64,000 nt of DNA, from NCBI RefSeq assembly GCF_030463535.1, contig NC_132883.1, positions 35,089,241 through 35,153,240 on the forward strand. Direction: 5' to 3'. Both the position numbers and the translations under genes were made by a program. The stretch is from Salminus brasiliensis. Its lineage: Eukaryota > Chordata > Actinopteri > Characiformes > Bryconidae. Below, in pieces: positions 23,801 through 34,040 of the stretch. The notes under the pieces are model-generated. The model saw only the letters and a list, made by a program, of their open reading frames with translations. It ran no database searches and was not told where the DNA came from. Each line of letters opens with the position of its first letter. The stretch's first letter is position 1.

Positions 23801-25238
23801 TATTAATAATTTTTCTTATTATTTTTCCACTAGAACAGTTGTTTGTACTTTCCATTTAGAAATTTATTTTATTTAAGACAGCTCTATCTGTAAAAGCTGG
23901 GATGTGACTGCATTTTTGATCTTACTGAGATATGATCCCGATACTTAAGGCGCACAAAGTGGCCAGCTGTAAATGTGGTCTTAGTCACTTAAGGAGCAGT
24001 TAGGGATGCACTTGAACCAACGTATAAATAAAGGTGAATGGGGAAAAAAAGCTGTGTTGACATTCATTAAATATTTTTTAAAAATTACTTCCCATGACAT
24101 ATTTCCATAACCTACATCGCCAAACTAAAACCACACTTGGGGTAGAAACATGGCTTGTGTTCACTATTACTATTATTCATAACACTCTACTACAAAAGTC
24201 CTGTATTATTTGTAGTTAACATCTAAAAACTGATTGGGCTAATTTAATTTAAGTTAAATCCGGTATGCTGGCAATGTGTTTTCAGATCTATGCAATGCCT
24301 GGGAGCATCAAATCTAGAAACTGGAACCGCTGTTCTTCTAACCAACTTACACTTTGACTACTTACTTTTTTTATAAGCTACAAATTGTTAACACTTTCTA
24401 CGGTACACACATAAACTTACTTTTCAGATAAATGGTTAAACAGGTAAACAGAAACCGTTTCAAAAGTGCCTGTAACCTTTACATGGTACATTTTAACACT
24501 GGATATTTGGACAAACTCAAACAGCAGATCTCTCTGAGCCTGCATGAGATGCCAGAGTACACTGCATGTTAACTTTTTTTTTTTTTGCATGACTGTTTTT
24601 TAGCCTTTATCAAGTCAAGAACAGTTTAACTTACAGATCTGATACACAAATCATTACACTCGACTGAAACTACAAAAATACAAATAAAATAACAACACAG
24701 AAATAGATTAGCTAAGAGTTATGTGTGTTCTAACCTACCTGTACTTGCATGGGTTGATGCTCTGTTGACTGCTGACAGGCTGTGACCTGTGCTGAGATCT
24801 GTGCCATCTCTACCTCAGGCTGCATAGACACTTGTTGCTGTTGCTGAGACTGTTGCACCTGCACTTGGACCTAAAGCCGCCAATCATACAGAACGAGGAG
24901 AGAGCAAAGCCTTTAGAAAAGCGACTGCTGAACATAAAGTGTAGTATTTCTACAACCCCTCCTCGGCCCACTATGTCAAAACAATGACTTCTCCAAATTT
25001 CCAAACTTACCGGACAGGCCAGCTCTAGCAAAGAGCCGGCCACCTCCGTGCTGTCAGCGTAGATGCAGTTTGCCCCCTGATGGTAGATCACAGCATTGCC
25101 ATCTCCATCCTGACTGAATTCCTGAAGTGCTTCAGGTCCTTTACTGGCCAAGGACTCCAGGAACTCCTTCATGCGGTGCTGGGGGATGCTACGCGCCTTC
25201 AGCCTTACTAGCTCCTCAAACGACACGGAGCTCTCCAT
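17855..25238 (-). CDS. qrich1: Glutamine-rich protein 1 (QRICH1)
   Basis: QRICH1 is a nuclear protein implicated in transcriptional output of the unfolded-protein and integrated stress response. Coding exons on the minus strand: 25238-25011, 24870-24739, 23200-23114, 23020-22277, 21544-21388, 20910-20756, 20052-19938, 19790-19682, 19513-19362, 18887-18797, 18044-17855. All phases join, giving 2160 nt and 719 residues; human QRICH1 is 776. Residues 1-76 form the conserved N-terminal CARD-like region ([20 protein letters not shown]). Residues 77-200 are Gln/Val-rich, followed by an SV40-type basic nuclear signal KKRKV at 203-207. From about 416 (LKPEEGL) to the end is the DUF3504 domain, a family described as derived from a Crypton transposon recombinase. 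It ends with REIQEAF and a short tail, then TAG at 17857-17855. The recalled human protein aligns almost throughout. One splice donor, after 21388, is weak (A|GTTCGT), but the reading frame requires it. Confidence 0.96.
18291..18636. mobile_element. MITE with CTGGGCRATAT inverted ends (hAT-like)
   Basis: The left end CTGGGCAATATGACAATATT and the complement of the right end (CTGGGCGATATGG) form terminal inverted repeats around AT-rich sequence with repeated ATATTGTGATA motifs. It lies in the last intron of qrich1. The superfamily is a guess. Confidence 0.5.
18965..19310 (-). mobile_element. qrich1: SINE-like repeat in a qrich1 intron, with poly(C) tract
   Basis: On the minus strand it contains GAGAGCACAATTGGCCATGC, related to the repeat at 955-1165, then moderately GC-rich sequence ending in a run of about 17 C (plus strand, 19012-19030) and AT-rich DNA. 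It fills most of the intron between exons 19362-19513 and 18797-18887. Confidence 0.45.
21785..21905 (+). mobile_element. Decayed tRNA-derived SINE head
   Basis: GGGGCAGTGGTGACTTAGAG ... GGGTTCAATGCCCATG retains A- and B-box-like spacing and resembles 13617-13812. It lies in the qrich1 intron after the large exon. Confidence 0.45.
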
Positions 25239-25922
25239 GCTGTAAGAGGAACGAACAAAAAAAAAATGTGAACAGGCCTTAAAAAAAAATTTTCAGATTA
25301 TTATTTAAGTATTTTGTAAAAAAAAAAAAGATCTGTCTGCAAACCGAAGTTCACATTATTGTTACATGCATGGAGAAATTACTTAGTACCTTAGTACATC
25401 TAACCAAATACATGCAATATTGTGTAAACCTAGAGACAACACTGCAAATCTGCAATAACAATAACCATAAATGCATATTGTGCAATGTGTACATATTAGG
25501 TTCTAGCAGGAGCAGAAGAATGGATCAACATATTTGAGCAGACCAAAGCACTAAAATGGTCTAGGACAGAAGTAACACACAGAAGGGGGATGATGGGTTC
25601 AAATGTCAAAGGGGGTTGGGGTCCATCATAAAGTGTAGGTATGCATTTTGATGGGGGGGGGGGTCACTTTTCTCTACTACATTTAAGGAATTATTTGACT
25701 TACAAAAATGCTGCAATTGTAATCACTGTCAGCATATTTTAAATGTTTACGTCTGACCTATACAAGTCTTATATAGAGTTTCTACTCAAGTGTGTTTGAA
25801 CATAAATGTGGCATAATTACATTATGCAAAAACAACGCATCGTCTTTATATTAAATCATCACCCAACAACATTAATCCAGACGGGATGTGAAGGCTGTAT
25901 ATTAGCGATATAGCTAAATTAC

Positions 25923-26105
25923 CTCTCTTTGACTCGGCCTGGCTGCTCAGCTCTTCACCAACACGGGTTCAGGCAGTCTTGCAACAGCGCCGGACAAAGC
26001 GAGTTACTTTGGGAAGCAAAGGGCTCAGGAAATCGCGTTTTCACTCCGGATGACAACAATGTTTATGTTTCTTTCTTTATATTTGACTCACGCCTCCCGA
26101 GGCGC
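25923..26105 (-). other. qrich1: qrich1 noncoding first exon (5' UTR)
   Basis: On the minus strand a GAG|GTAATT donor follows position 25923, and the coding exon begins at 25239 after a CTTACAG acceptor, one base before its ATG. The upstream end is set approximately by the YY1 element near 26103-26111. The exon is inferred from splice signals and GC content. Confidence 0.55.
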
Positions 26106-26140
26106 CATCTTACAACAAAAACCTCGCCGACCAATCAGGA
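26100..26140 (-). promoter_or_regulatory. qrich1: qrich1 core promoter: YY1 motif and CCAAT box
   Basis: The minus strand reads AAGATGGCG at 26111-26103, the YY1 site common at TATA-less vertebrate start sites. CCAAT (plus-strand orientation) is at 26131-26135, inside GACCAATCAGGAGCG. The area is GC-rich relative to its flanks and no TATA box is seen. The motifs are read directly; the function is inferred. Confidence 0.55.
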
Positions 26141-26241
26141 GCGCTGCATGCCATGAGTCCGTGTTCAAATACCGCGAGACTTGCGCGTTCATTCATGGAT
26201 CGAGAGGAAGGAAAGACGAGAAAAGCGTTTCTGTTTTCTTT

Positions 26242-26250
<9 letters not shown>

Positions 26251-26278
<28 letters not shown>

Positions 26279-26545
26279 AAATAAATAAATTTACTCCAAT
26301 AATAAGTATGTGTGAGGAGCATATGTTTATGTCAATTGCAGCAGAAATGTTGATAGAGTAAATAAAATTATTATTGTTTATTATTATTATTATTATTATT
26401 ATTACTACTACTACTACTACTATAAAAGTATTTTTGGTTTTGCTTTGAAGTTTATTTGCGCATTAAAATGTATAAAGAATGTTTAGATCAGTTTTCATCT
26501 CCGTTGTACTGTTGATGATAAAAATGCAAAATCTAAAAAGGGTCG

Positions 26546-26581
<36 letters not shown>

Positions 26582-26600
26582 GTTATTATTATTATTATTA
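26251..26600. repeat. Simple repeats (AATC)n, (AAAT)n, (TTA)n, (CTA)n
   Basis: An (AATC)n/(AAAT)n run lies at 26247-26292, TTA/CTA triplets at 26370-26421, and a (TTA)n block at 26547-26600. They lie immediately upstream of the qrich1 promoter. Confidence 0.85.
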
Positions 26601-27557
26601 GGCAGTGAGGGCATGTGACTGCATGTTGTATCACTGTACTGTGTGTGTCTGACAGAGCACCAGCAGGGCGCAGCCAGTGTACCATGACTGCATCTAGTGA
26701 TGCTGGGACGTCACGGTGCATCCATGTCGTTTAAAGCTCCTCGTGCAGAACCATCATGACCATTTTGCTCTCCACCTGAACAGACCTAATATCCACATTA
26801 AGATACTTCTGTAATACTGCTGTTTTCAACTCAGCAATCAACATCTTCAAATATTTATTTATATTAAACTGAGCAGTTAATTCTGCTTCAAATCCACACA
26901 TTTATTAGAACGCTGAACTTGGACTGTAGATATAAGACTTCAGGAACTGTATCTAGAACTGTAGTTTGGGAGACTTGAATGACAGCTATATAATCTGCAA
27001 AGATTTTCAATTAATATGGCTTAAATATATGATACAGTGCTGCCTATATAGTTTCAGTAGTATATGCTATAGTATGCTGGCTGAACATATATATATTACC
27101 AGTTCCCTGTTAGTAATGACCACACACATGTGCTAGCATAACAAGTTAAGTAAATGAACCTGCACTTGTCTTCACTGTGTATTATTCAACACCTACTACT
27201 CATAATATTAATTCTCCTTAGTGTCACTTTAAAGCAGATTAGTGAGATGTTCAGTCAGACATAAACGCCTTATGAGTCACAAGATTTGCCCACTTCTGCC
27301 AATATAGGCTAATCCATCTACCCTATATTTTTGGAATACATAGAATGTGACTTATTTACTTAGCCATACTGTTTAAAGGTATGTAATAACTGTGAAAACC
27401 ATTGGAATATATGATTTCATACCTGCATAATAATCAGATAATAATTCAAATCACTAAATAATTGTAGATCATCCATTGTAGTGCATCCATGTAATAAGTT
27501 TCAGAATGCCTTATATTTTAAAAAGAAAACTTATTTAATGTGTAACTTCCTTCCAAT

Positions 27558-28170
27558 ATGGACTAAAGGATTTGGGGCACCTGCTCATTCATTGTTTCTT
27601 CCAAATCAGGGGTATTAAAACTCTTGTTTTGTTGGAGTAACAGTCTCCCTGTCCAGGCAAGGCTTTCGACTACATTTTTTAGCATCGCTGTGAGCATTTA
27701 AATAAATTCTGTGACAAGAGTATTACTGAAGTCAAGTCAAGTCAAGTCAAGTGGGTTTATTGTCATTTCAACTACATACAGAGTACACAGTGAAACGAAA
27801 CAACGTTCCTCCAGGACCATGGTGCAACATAGACAGTGCATACAAGACACAAGTGTCAGGGTGTTTGATGATCACCACCCCACCTCATCCCCAACTCGAC
27901 CCAAAAGTATTGGATGGAGCACCATCACCCCAGAGAACACAGCTCAGTGCTGGGAGCTTTATACCCCTCTAGCCCACACCTGACATTAGGCATGGTGCCA
28001 ATAGATTGAAGTTTACCTGCTCCAGAGAGTTCTATTCTTTTGGCAGTACTTCTCTTCAGGGACTAGACAAGCTGTGTGTGTGCATTTGCACACCTCTGTC
28101 AGCAGTGGGTTCACCTTAAAGTGTCTAAATGCATTCATTGGAAGAAGTGTCCACAAACATTTGCCCTCTG
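27558..28170 (+). mobile_element. Short inverted-repeat element, copy 5, with nested insertion
   Basis: The outer ends (GGACTAAAGGATTTGGGGCACC, and AGTGTCCACAAACATTTG) and internal landmarks match copy 1, but about 135 foreign bases interrupt it at 27725-27860. It is about 610 bases against about 420-470 for uninterrupted copies. Confidence 0.7.
27725..27860 (+). mobile_element. Nested insert with TCAAG repeats
   Basis: Several TCAAG units are followed by TTTATTGTCATTTCAACTAC, then GTGAAACGAAACAACGTTCC and TCCAGGACCATGGTGC. This is a repeat I recognise as common in teleost genomes. The family was not assigned. Confidence 0.5.
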
Positions 28171-29245
28171 TCCATGTAACTCTCAAGTCAATGTACAAAT
28201 ATGTTATTAAATGTAATTTTGAACCATTTAAAGTTGAAACTGCAACATTTGTTACTTTGGCTTTTGGTGTTGCATTTAGGGTTACTTAAGTAGTCCTTGT
28301 GGTGGGATATGTTTAAAGTGGCTATTGCTAAAACTATACCTCAGAACAGAATTATTGTCTGCCTTGTTTCTGTTCACTATTTATGGTGTTAATCTGTCAA
28401 AAACATGAAAGGATGTTGAGACTGACATTTGTACACTACCAACTAAAAAGCTAAGTGTAAGACATCAGAGCATATTTTAGAAATGACAATGTGTATGATT
28501 TAAACACAGCAATTCCCAAGCCACTTAATGCTACACTTTTAGACATGACTTATATATATACACACACACAATATAGCCTGGACTATCATAGGTACACTGC
28601 AACAATGACATAGTTGCAAATAAAATCATATTAAAAACAGTCCATGACCTACTTCTAATATTTTTCTTTTTAAGTTATGAAAATATTACATTTACAAATA
28701 TAAAATACAAATATTAAAGTGTAACATATTTGCAACAAATAAAATAAGGAACATTAGATACTTCACAAAACCATATTTGCTGGTCTATGCTGTTTTTAAA
28801 CATGGCATGTATCATTTATGTAGTGTAAAATATGGCTGAATTATCTTATCACCACAGCCAGTATGGAGGTTGCACATGTACGTGCTTCCAAGGCCTACAA
28901 TCTAATGCTTTTGATCTGCCAGCAGCCACTGTTAAGGGCCTCAAAAATCAAAGAATATTAAATGACTAGTTCCACTTATGAGGTGTAGTGGACTCATTAG
29001 ATCCACCAGTGACATGTAGTCTACATCAGTGATCATTGGCTTCAATCCTGGCCTGGTGTACCATTGCCTTGCATGTTGCAGCGTTCTTCTTGCTTAAACA
29101 AACCCTTCCTGAGTTCATCTCCAGAAGAGCTAACCCTATCCTCAGGAGACAGGTGTTTGATCCCAAGTGATGCCGCACTGGTTGATGTTTACTAGTCAAT
29201 GGCATGCCTAATTTAGGAAAAGAGTTTTATTTCCAATGTACACAA

Positions 29246-29560
29246 TACGGCAAAGAAGTATGTGGACACCTGCTGGTCATGAGGTTTTGGGAACATCCCA
29301 TCCAAAACGATTGGCATTAATATGAAATTTCACCCTCAATCCCCACTCCTCTGGGAAGGCTTTTCACATGATTTCATTTGTAAAATCCGGCACAAATGTT
29401 CCAAATTATCCTGAAGGTGTTCAGTGGATGGAGAGCAAAGCTCTGTGCAGGCCACTGGGGTTCCACCACATATACACAAGCTTTTGGTGATGCGGGAGCA
29501 GGAAAAGGCCCCAAACCGTTGCCAGACATTTGGAAGCATTCAGTGTAATTGTCTGAAATT
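29246..29560. mobile_element. Related but divergent short DNA element
   Basis: It begins GTATGTGGACACCTGCTGGTC, then GGGAACATCCCATCC, and contains GTTCAGTGGATGGAGAGCAA, GGGTTCCACCACATATACAC and CCAAACCGTTGCCAGACATT. The end motif resembles the copy 1 family, but the body differs. It resembles Tc1-type non-autonomous repeats in teleosts. Confidence 0.45.
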
Positions 29561-30559
29561 GTCTTTGTCTGCTGTATTATTAGCATCTCACTTCACATTT
29601 ATTGCATTAAACGCTAAAAATAGCCCCAAGCCAGTATCCCTCTATTACGCACTAAATCAGACAGTCTGTGTCGAATCGCATCTCGAGTTTTCAAAGTAGT
29701 ACAGCGGTTCGAAGCCTGGCACAAAATAATGGAGCTCACGGGATCGCTGGAACTGCAGCTTCGTCACTTCCCTGAAACCCAATCTCTGTTCAAATCTGTA
29801 TCTTGTATCTTGTGGTGCCACTGTTTTCTCAATTCTTCATTGAGGACATGACAGGCTGGGTTGTGTGTATTTGGTAAAACAGCGCCACCAGTTGATGGGA
29901 GCTCCTTGGGGTGCTTCGTAGTGGTATGTGTTTGAATTTTATGAGATCTTACATAAAGTGATTAGTCGTTACATATAATAACTTGGTGAACAATTTAAAG
30001 AATAATGATAATAATGTTTAAAAATGATTCATTAGTATGATCCATCACAGTTGGACTAGCACAACTATATATTATATAATATTCAGAGGTTTTAAGCAGA
30101 GATATTTAATAAATTACTTCCCATAAAATAACAAAGTGAAAAACTCACAGTGAGAGCATGGCTTCAGAATGACATCATGATCCCAAATAATGCGTTATAC
30201 ACAACATTAAAACCAGTCACAGCATCCTATACAAGTACAATGTGCTATTTGTGTGTAGAGAAGCCATACAGTAGTGACCTAACTAGTGCCCTATATAGGG
30301 AGCTTTCCTGTGAAGACATTAACAATAACTTTGCCTCAAGAATATGTAGAAAGACTACATCCTATGAGGTCAGAGTTTTTCAACAGTAACTTTTTGAAGC
30401 AAGGGGAAGTAAGGGCTGGGTACAAGAGTTACTTTGGGAGAGGATGTAGATAGGCTTTAGGGGAGAAGGGACCTTAAGGATCTGCTTGTTGATTTGATTG
30501 TTAAATTTAACCCTCACAGTGTTGATTTAACACTCACTGTGTGGTTTGGTTTAACACTG

Positions 30560-30915
30560 GCAAATTTGCTGTGTAAGACTGACTCTGGTCTCCCTTTGCG
30601 CACCATCAGGCCCCTGCAATTGATCCAGAATGCAGGAGCACGGGTCGTCTTCAACATTTCTAAATTCAGCCATGTAACTCTGTTGCTTCGTTCTCCTCGC
30701 TGTAGCTGCCCGCATCAGATTCAAAACCCTAATGCTGGGCTACAAAGCCAAGAATGGACCAGCCCCTCTATACTCGAGGGCAGCGGTCAAAAGCCGATCA
30801 GTACCAAGAGCCCTTCGAGCTTCAAGTATGGCTCAGCTTGACCTTCCATTCCTTAAAATCCACAGAAGACAAGCATCCAGGCTGTTCCAAACTGGCGTCA
30901 AGTATTATGATTCTA
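30560..30915 (+). pseudogene. LINE reverse transcriptase 3' fragment (L2/CR1/Rex-like)
   Basis: Across shifted frames the translation shows LQLIQNAGARVVFN, SHVTLLLRS, LGYKAKNGPAPLYSRA and PRALRASS. This is the end of a non-LTR retrotransposon RT (family pattern: QNAAARxxxN...HWLPV...YKAKNGxAP). Frameshifts break it and no 5' part is present. Confidence 0.7.
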
Positions 30916-31094
30916 TACTGACTTTTGTGTCTAGTAGTATCTAAGCTAAGGCATATTTGAATCCTAGTCTATACACACTAGATAAGGGTATTTCCTGTTT
31001 TGCCAGGTCTTTACAGCAGCTGCCTTCAGTTCTGCCATCAGTTTTGTGTTCAGTAAGTAAGAGCTGCTCAATTGGGTTGAGTTCAAGTGACTGA

Positions 31095-31330
31095 CTGACA
31101 TTTAGAAACATTCCATTTCTGTGCCATAAGAAGCTATTGGGTTGCTTTTGCAGTATGTTTTAGCCCATTGTCCACTGTCAAACAGAAAGTACATATTTAT
31201 ACACTCATACAGCAGTCATATCATCCATAAACACCAGTGACCCAGTTCCACCAGCAGCAATACATGCCCATGCCATGACAGTGCATCCACCCTGTTTGGC
31301 AGATTATGTGGTATTCCTATACAGTGCAAT
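31095..31330 (-). pseudogene. Tc1-like element fragment
   Basis: GACCCAGTTCCACCAGCAGC ... CATGCCCATGCCATGACAG ... CACCCTGTTTGGCAGAT is reminiscent of a transposase region of teleost Tc1-like elements in reverse. Short and decayed; family from memory only. Confidence 0.35.
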
Positions 31331-31869
31331 ATTTTATTGTATTGTTTTTGTAAACCACCCTTTGAATTTAAACTGAGACTCACACTTCATTTTCAGTCCT
31401 CTGGGATGGGGTAAAAAATTCAATTACAAATATTGTATTACTATAAAAAAAATTATAAGTAAAATATTGTTTAAAGTGTGCACTAATTTTGTAAAATTGT
31501 TAGATGGGGTGGGGGGCAGTTTATTTAGTTAAAATAATCCAAAGCAGTCAAAAAATCAAAGCAGACAAAATGAGCAGGCTTGCTTTTCTAGTAATTCCCT
31601 ATGAGACTGCTCTTGTGATATTGACCCATTTATGTTAAATCTTGAGTTAGTGATGATCTGATCTCTGAAAATAGCTTCCTGTTTCCTCTTTTCTGAACTT
31701 TTCACATGGGATACAAACAACAGTGATTTATGGTGTTGTTATAGGATTGTCATTGCACAAAATCTATACAATCTCAGGTTTGAGCATGTTATGCAAACAG
31801 TATTGCAACACACCATGAACTCAGTCCTGTGTAGACCTACATTCTTGTTTTGAAACCTTGACCGTAGCC

Positions 31870-31945
31870 CCATTCGTAGGGGGAGGGGCCAAAAACTGGC
31901 TATGTCCACCTCGACCAATCAGCGAGCGACGACGTCGCTGTGGAG
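31870..31945 (+). promoter_or_regulatory. nadk: nadk upstream promoter: GC box, CCAAT box, CRE-like palindrome
   Basis: GGGGGAGGGGCC lies at about 31879-31890, CCAAT at 31915-31919, and a palindrome AGCGAC-GAC-GTCGCT at 31925-31939 containing a GACGTC core. The CpG-rich stretch continues to about 33.1 kb. This is a typical TATA-less housekeeping promoter; binding is inferred from motifs only. Confidence 0.5.
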
Positions 31946-32039
31946 TTCCCTGGTGCGAGCTGACTGGCTGGTGAACTGAGCAAGCCCAGGAAAGTACGCG
32001 TCAGTTTACCGAACCGACTCTTTCCAACTGTCAGTTTGA

Positions 32040-32687
32040 GTGAACAGAACGTCAGATTCAACCATTCATTGTTTCACAACAAGTCAAGACAGTTTAATTC
32101 TCCCCTCCTACGTTGTAAAATGATACTTGAGTCAGAGAGGGAGTGAGTATGATGTAGGAAGAACTACTCTACGAATGGAGTCTTCGAATCCATAATAGAA
32201 AATGGTACACAGAAAGTGTGTATAGTCTGCTGGATTTGAAGCATAAATAAAATCAGTGGATATGTTTTTAATACTGTATTTGTTGATTTCGGAGTTTTAA
32301 AATATAATCTGAGCTTTGTTATACGTCTTATGCACGTAGATTAGATGTTGCACTAAGTTCGATTCACGTGTGAATCGGTACAACCGACTTCTTGACAGGA
32401 TCCGATTCAAAAGAACAAATGGTTCACGAGTCGGACGTCGCTAGTAGCTACAGCAACAGCAGATGACAGCTCGCGGGCGGCCACTGAACCGGCTGGCGCG
32501 CTACTGCGATAGCAACGCTCAGCGATGGAAGAAATGTGGCCGTGAGAGAGCAGCCTGGCCTGTATCGCTGTCTATGGGGGAAAGTCGTTTTCTTATTTAT
32601 GGCGGTGCAGTCATTCCGCCGAGGGTCTTAGCTAGCTACAAAATCCCCGCTTCCCCCCTGAAGGTAGCTCGGATTTAGCCTAACAGC
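32040..32687 (+). other. nadk: Candidate nadk noncoding first exon
   Basis: A strong donor (CAGC|GTAAGT) follows 32687 within the CpG-rich region. No conserved protein is readable before it. It is likely a 5' UTR exon that splices about 1.3 kb downstream to the acceptor at 33924 or 34028. The 5' limit is approximate. Confidence 0.4.
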
Positions 32688-33200
32688 GTAAGTAGCCTGG
32701 TAATGCTTAACGAAACGCACTGGACGCGAGAGGCTAGCAAGCTAACGCTAACTAAGCTCGCTCACACAATACTAACTGACACTTAAGAGCTAATCTTGCA
32801 GACGGGAAACGTGTTAATTACATGTTAGGTTTTTTTTATATTCTTTATTTTGTGGAGTTTTCTGTCATTTATACAGCTGGCTAAACTAATGTTGGCGGCG
32901 GGCAGCTCGGCTAACTGGCGTTAAACTCCGTGGCAGCAAGTCCCAGTGCCCAGTTGTGTCGGCTAAAGCCAGCCTGCTGACCAACAGCTCGACTGATGGA
33001 CTGCTATTCTTGTTTCGTAACGTTTCTGTGAGGGAACCTCGTTGTCCTGTAGCTAACTTGTTACGTGACGCTGGCAAGCCAATTTCAGCTCTTGTCGTAA
33101 ACTTGCTGGTAGTCTGTTTGCGAGCACTGGCCACAACAATACCCGATCACGTCTGTAGATATTAGAGATAGCTAATACCTCTAGCATAAGTATCGACACT

Positions 33201-33548
33201 CGATGGATACAAATATGGGGACACCTGCTCATTCATTGCTTCTTCCGAAATAAAGGGTATTAAAAGAGTTTATATTGCTTTTGCTGGAGAAACTGCCTCT
33301 GCTGTCCAGGAAAGGCTTTCTATTAAGATTGTAGATCATTGCTGTGAGGTCAGAATGTTGAGTGGTCACCACCCCAACCCAAAAGTAGTGGATGGAGCAC
33401 CGTCGTTCCAGAAAACACACTTCCACAGCCCCACAGCTCAATGCTGGGGAGCTTTGTACCCTTCTAGCTCATGGCTGACATTAGGCATGGTGCCAATAGG
33501 TTCATGTTCATGTAGAAAGGCCCATTTTATTGGCAGAAGTCATGATCT
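33201..33548 (+). mobile_element. Short inverted-repeat element, copy 6 (3' truncated)
   Basis: GATACAAATATGGGGACACC, then GAATGTTGAGTGGTCACCACC, GCTCAATGCTGGGGAGC and GACATTAGGCATGGTGCCA. It lies in the first nadk intron and is cut off after the TTTTATTGGCAGAAG region. Confidence 0.65.
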
Positions 33549-34040
33549 TCATTGCATTTCCTTTAATGTCATTTGAGATGGTCATAAGGTTTGCCATAAA
33601 AGTCAACACTAGCACAGACGTTACACGCTAGTCGGACTGAGTGAAAAAGTGAGAAACCATGGCGGTAAACTTGTCTGTCTGGACCAGCCACAAAGTGTTG
33701 AGGGCTTGAGCAACTCTACAATGAACAGTGGTGTTGACTGTGTTCAGTTTGATATGTGGTTGTAGGTCAGTATTTGTGTTGAGTTTTATTTCACTGCCTT
33801 ATTAACTACAAGTAACTCCTTACAACATCAACAACATGTGGTAGAGCAACACCCCCTGTTTTTGGTTGCTTCAGTCTGCTCCTGCGTCAGCTCACAAAGG
33901 AACTGTGTGCCATCCGTATCGCAGGAGACTTGGCTTCTGTTCAGTTGTGCTTTGACGTAGAACGAGTGCCTTTTTTTGAGAAAGCTATGAGCTTTTTCTC
34001 ACACTCTTCTCCTGCCTGTCCCCACCAGTCATCACCTCAG

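Larger units (their letters stand above)
26600..31860. other. Intergenic region between qrich1 and nadk (head-to-head)
   Basis: I found no conserved gene on either strand. It holds transposon copies at 27558-28170 and 29246-29560, a LINE remnant at 30560-30915 and a Tc1-like fragment near 31.1-31.3 kb. The rest is unremarkable AT-rich sequence. Confidence 0.6.
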
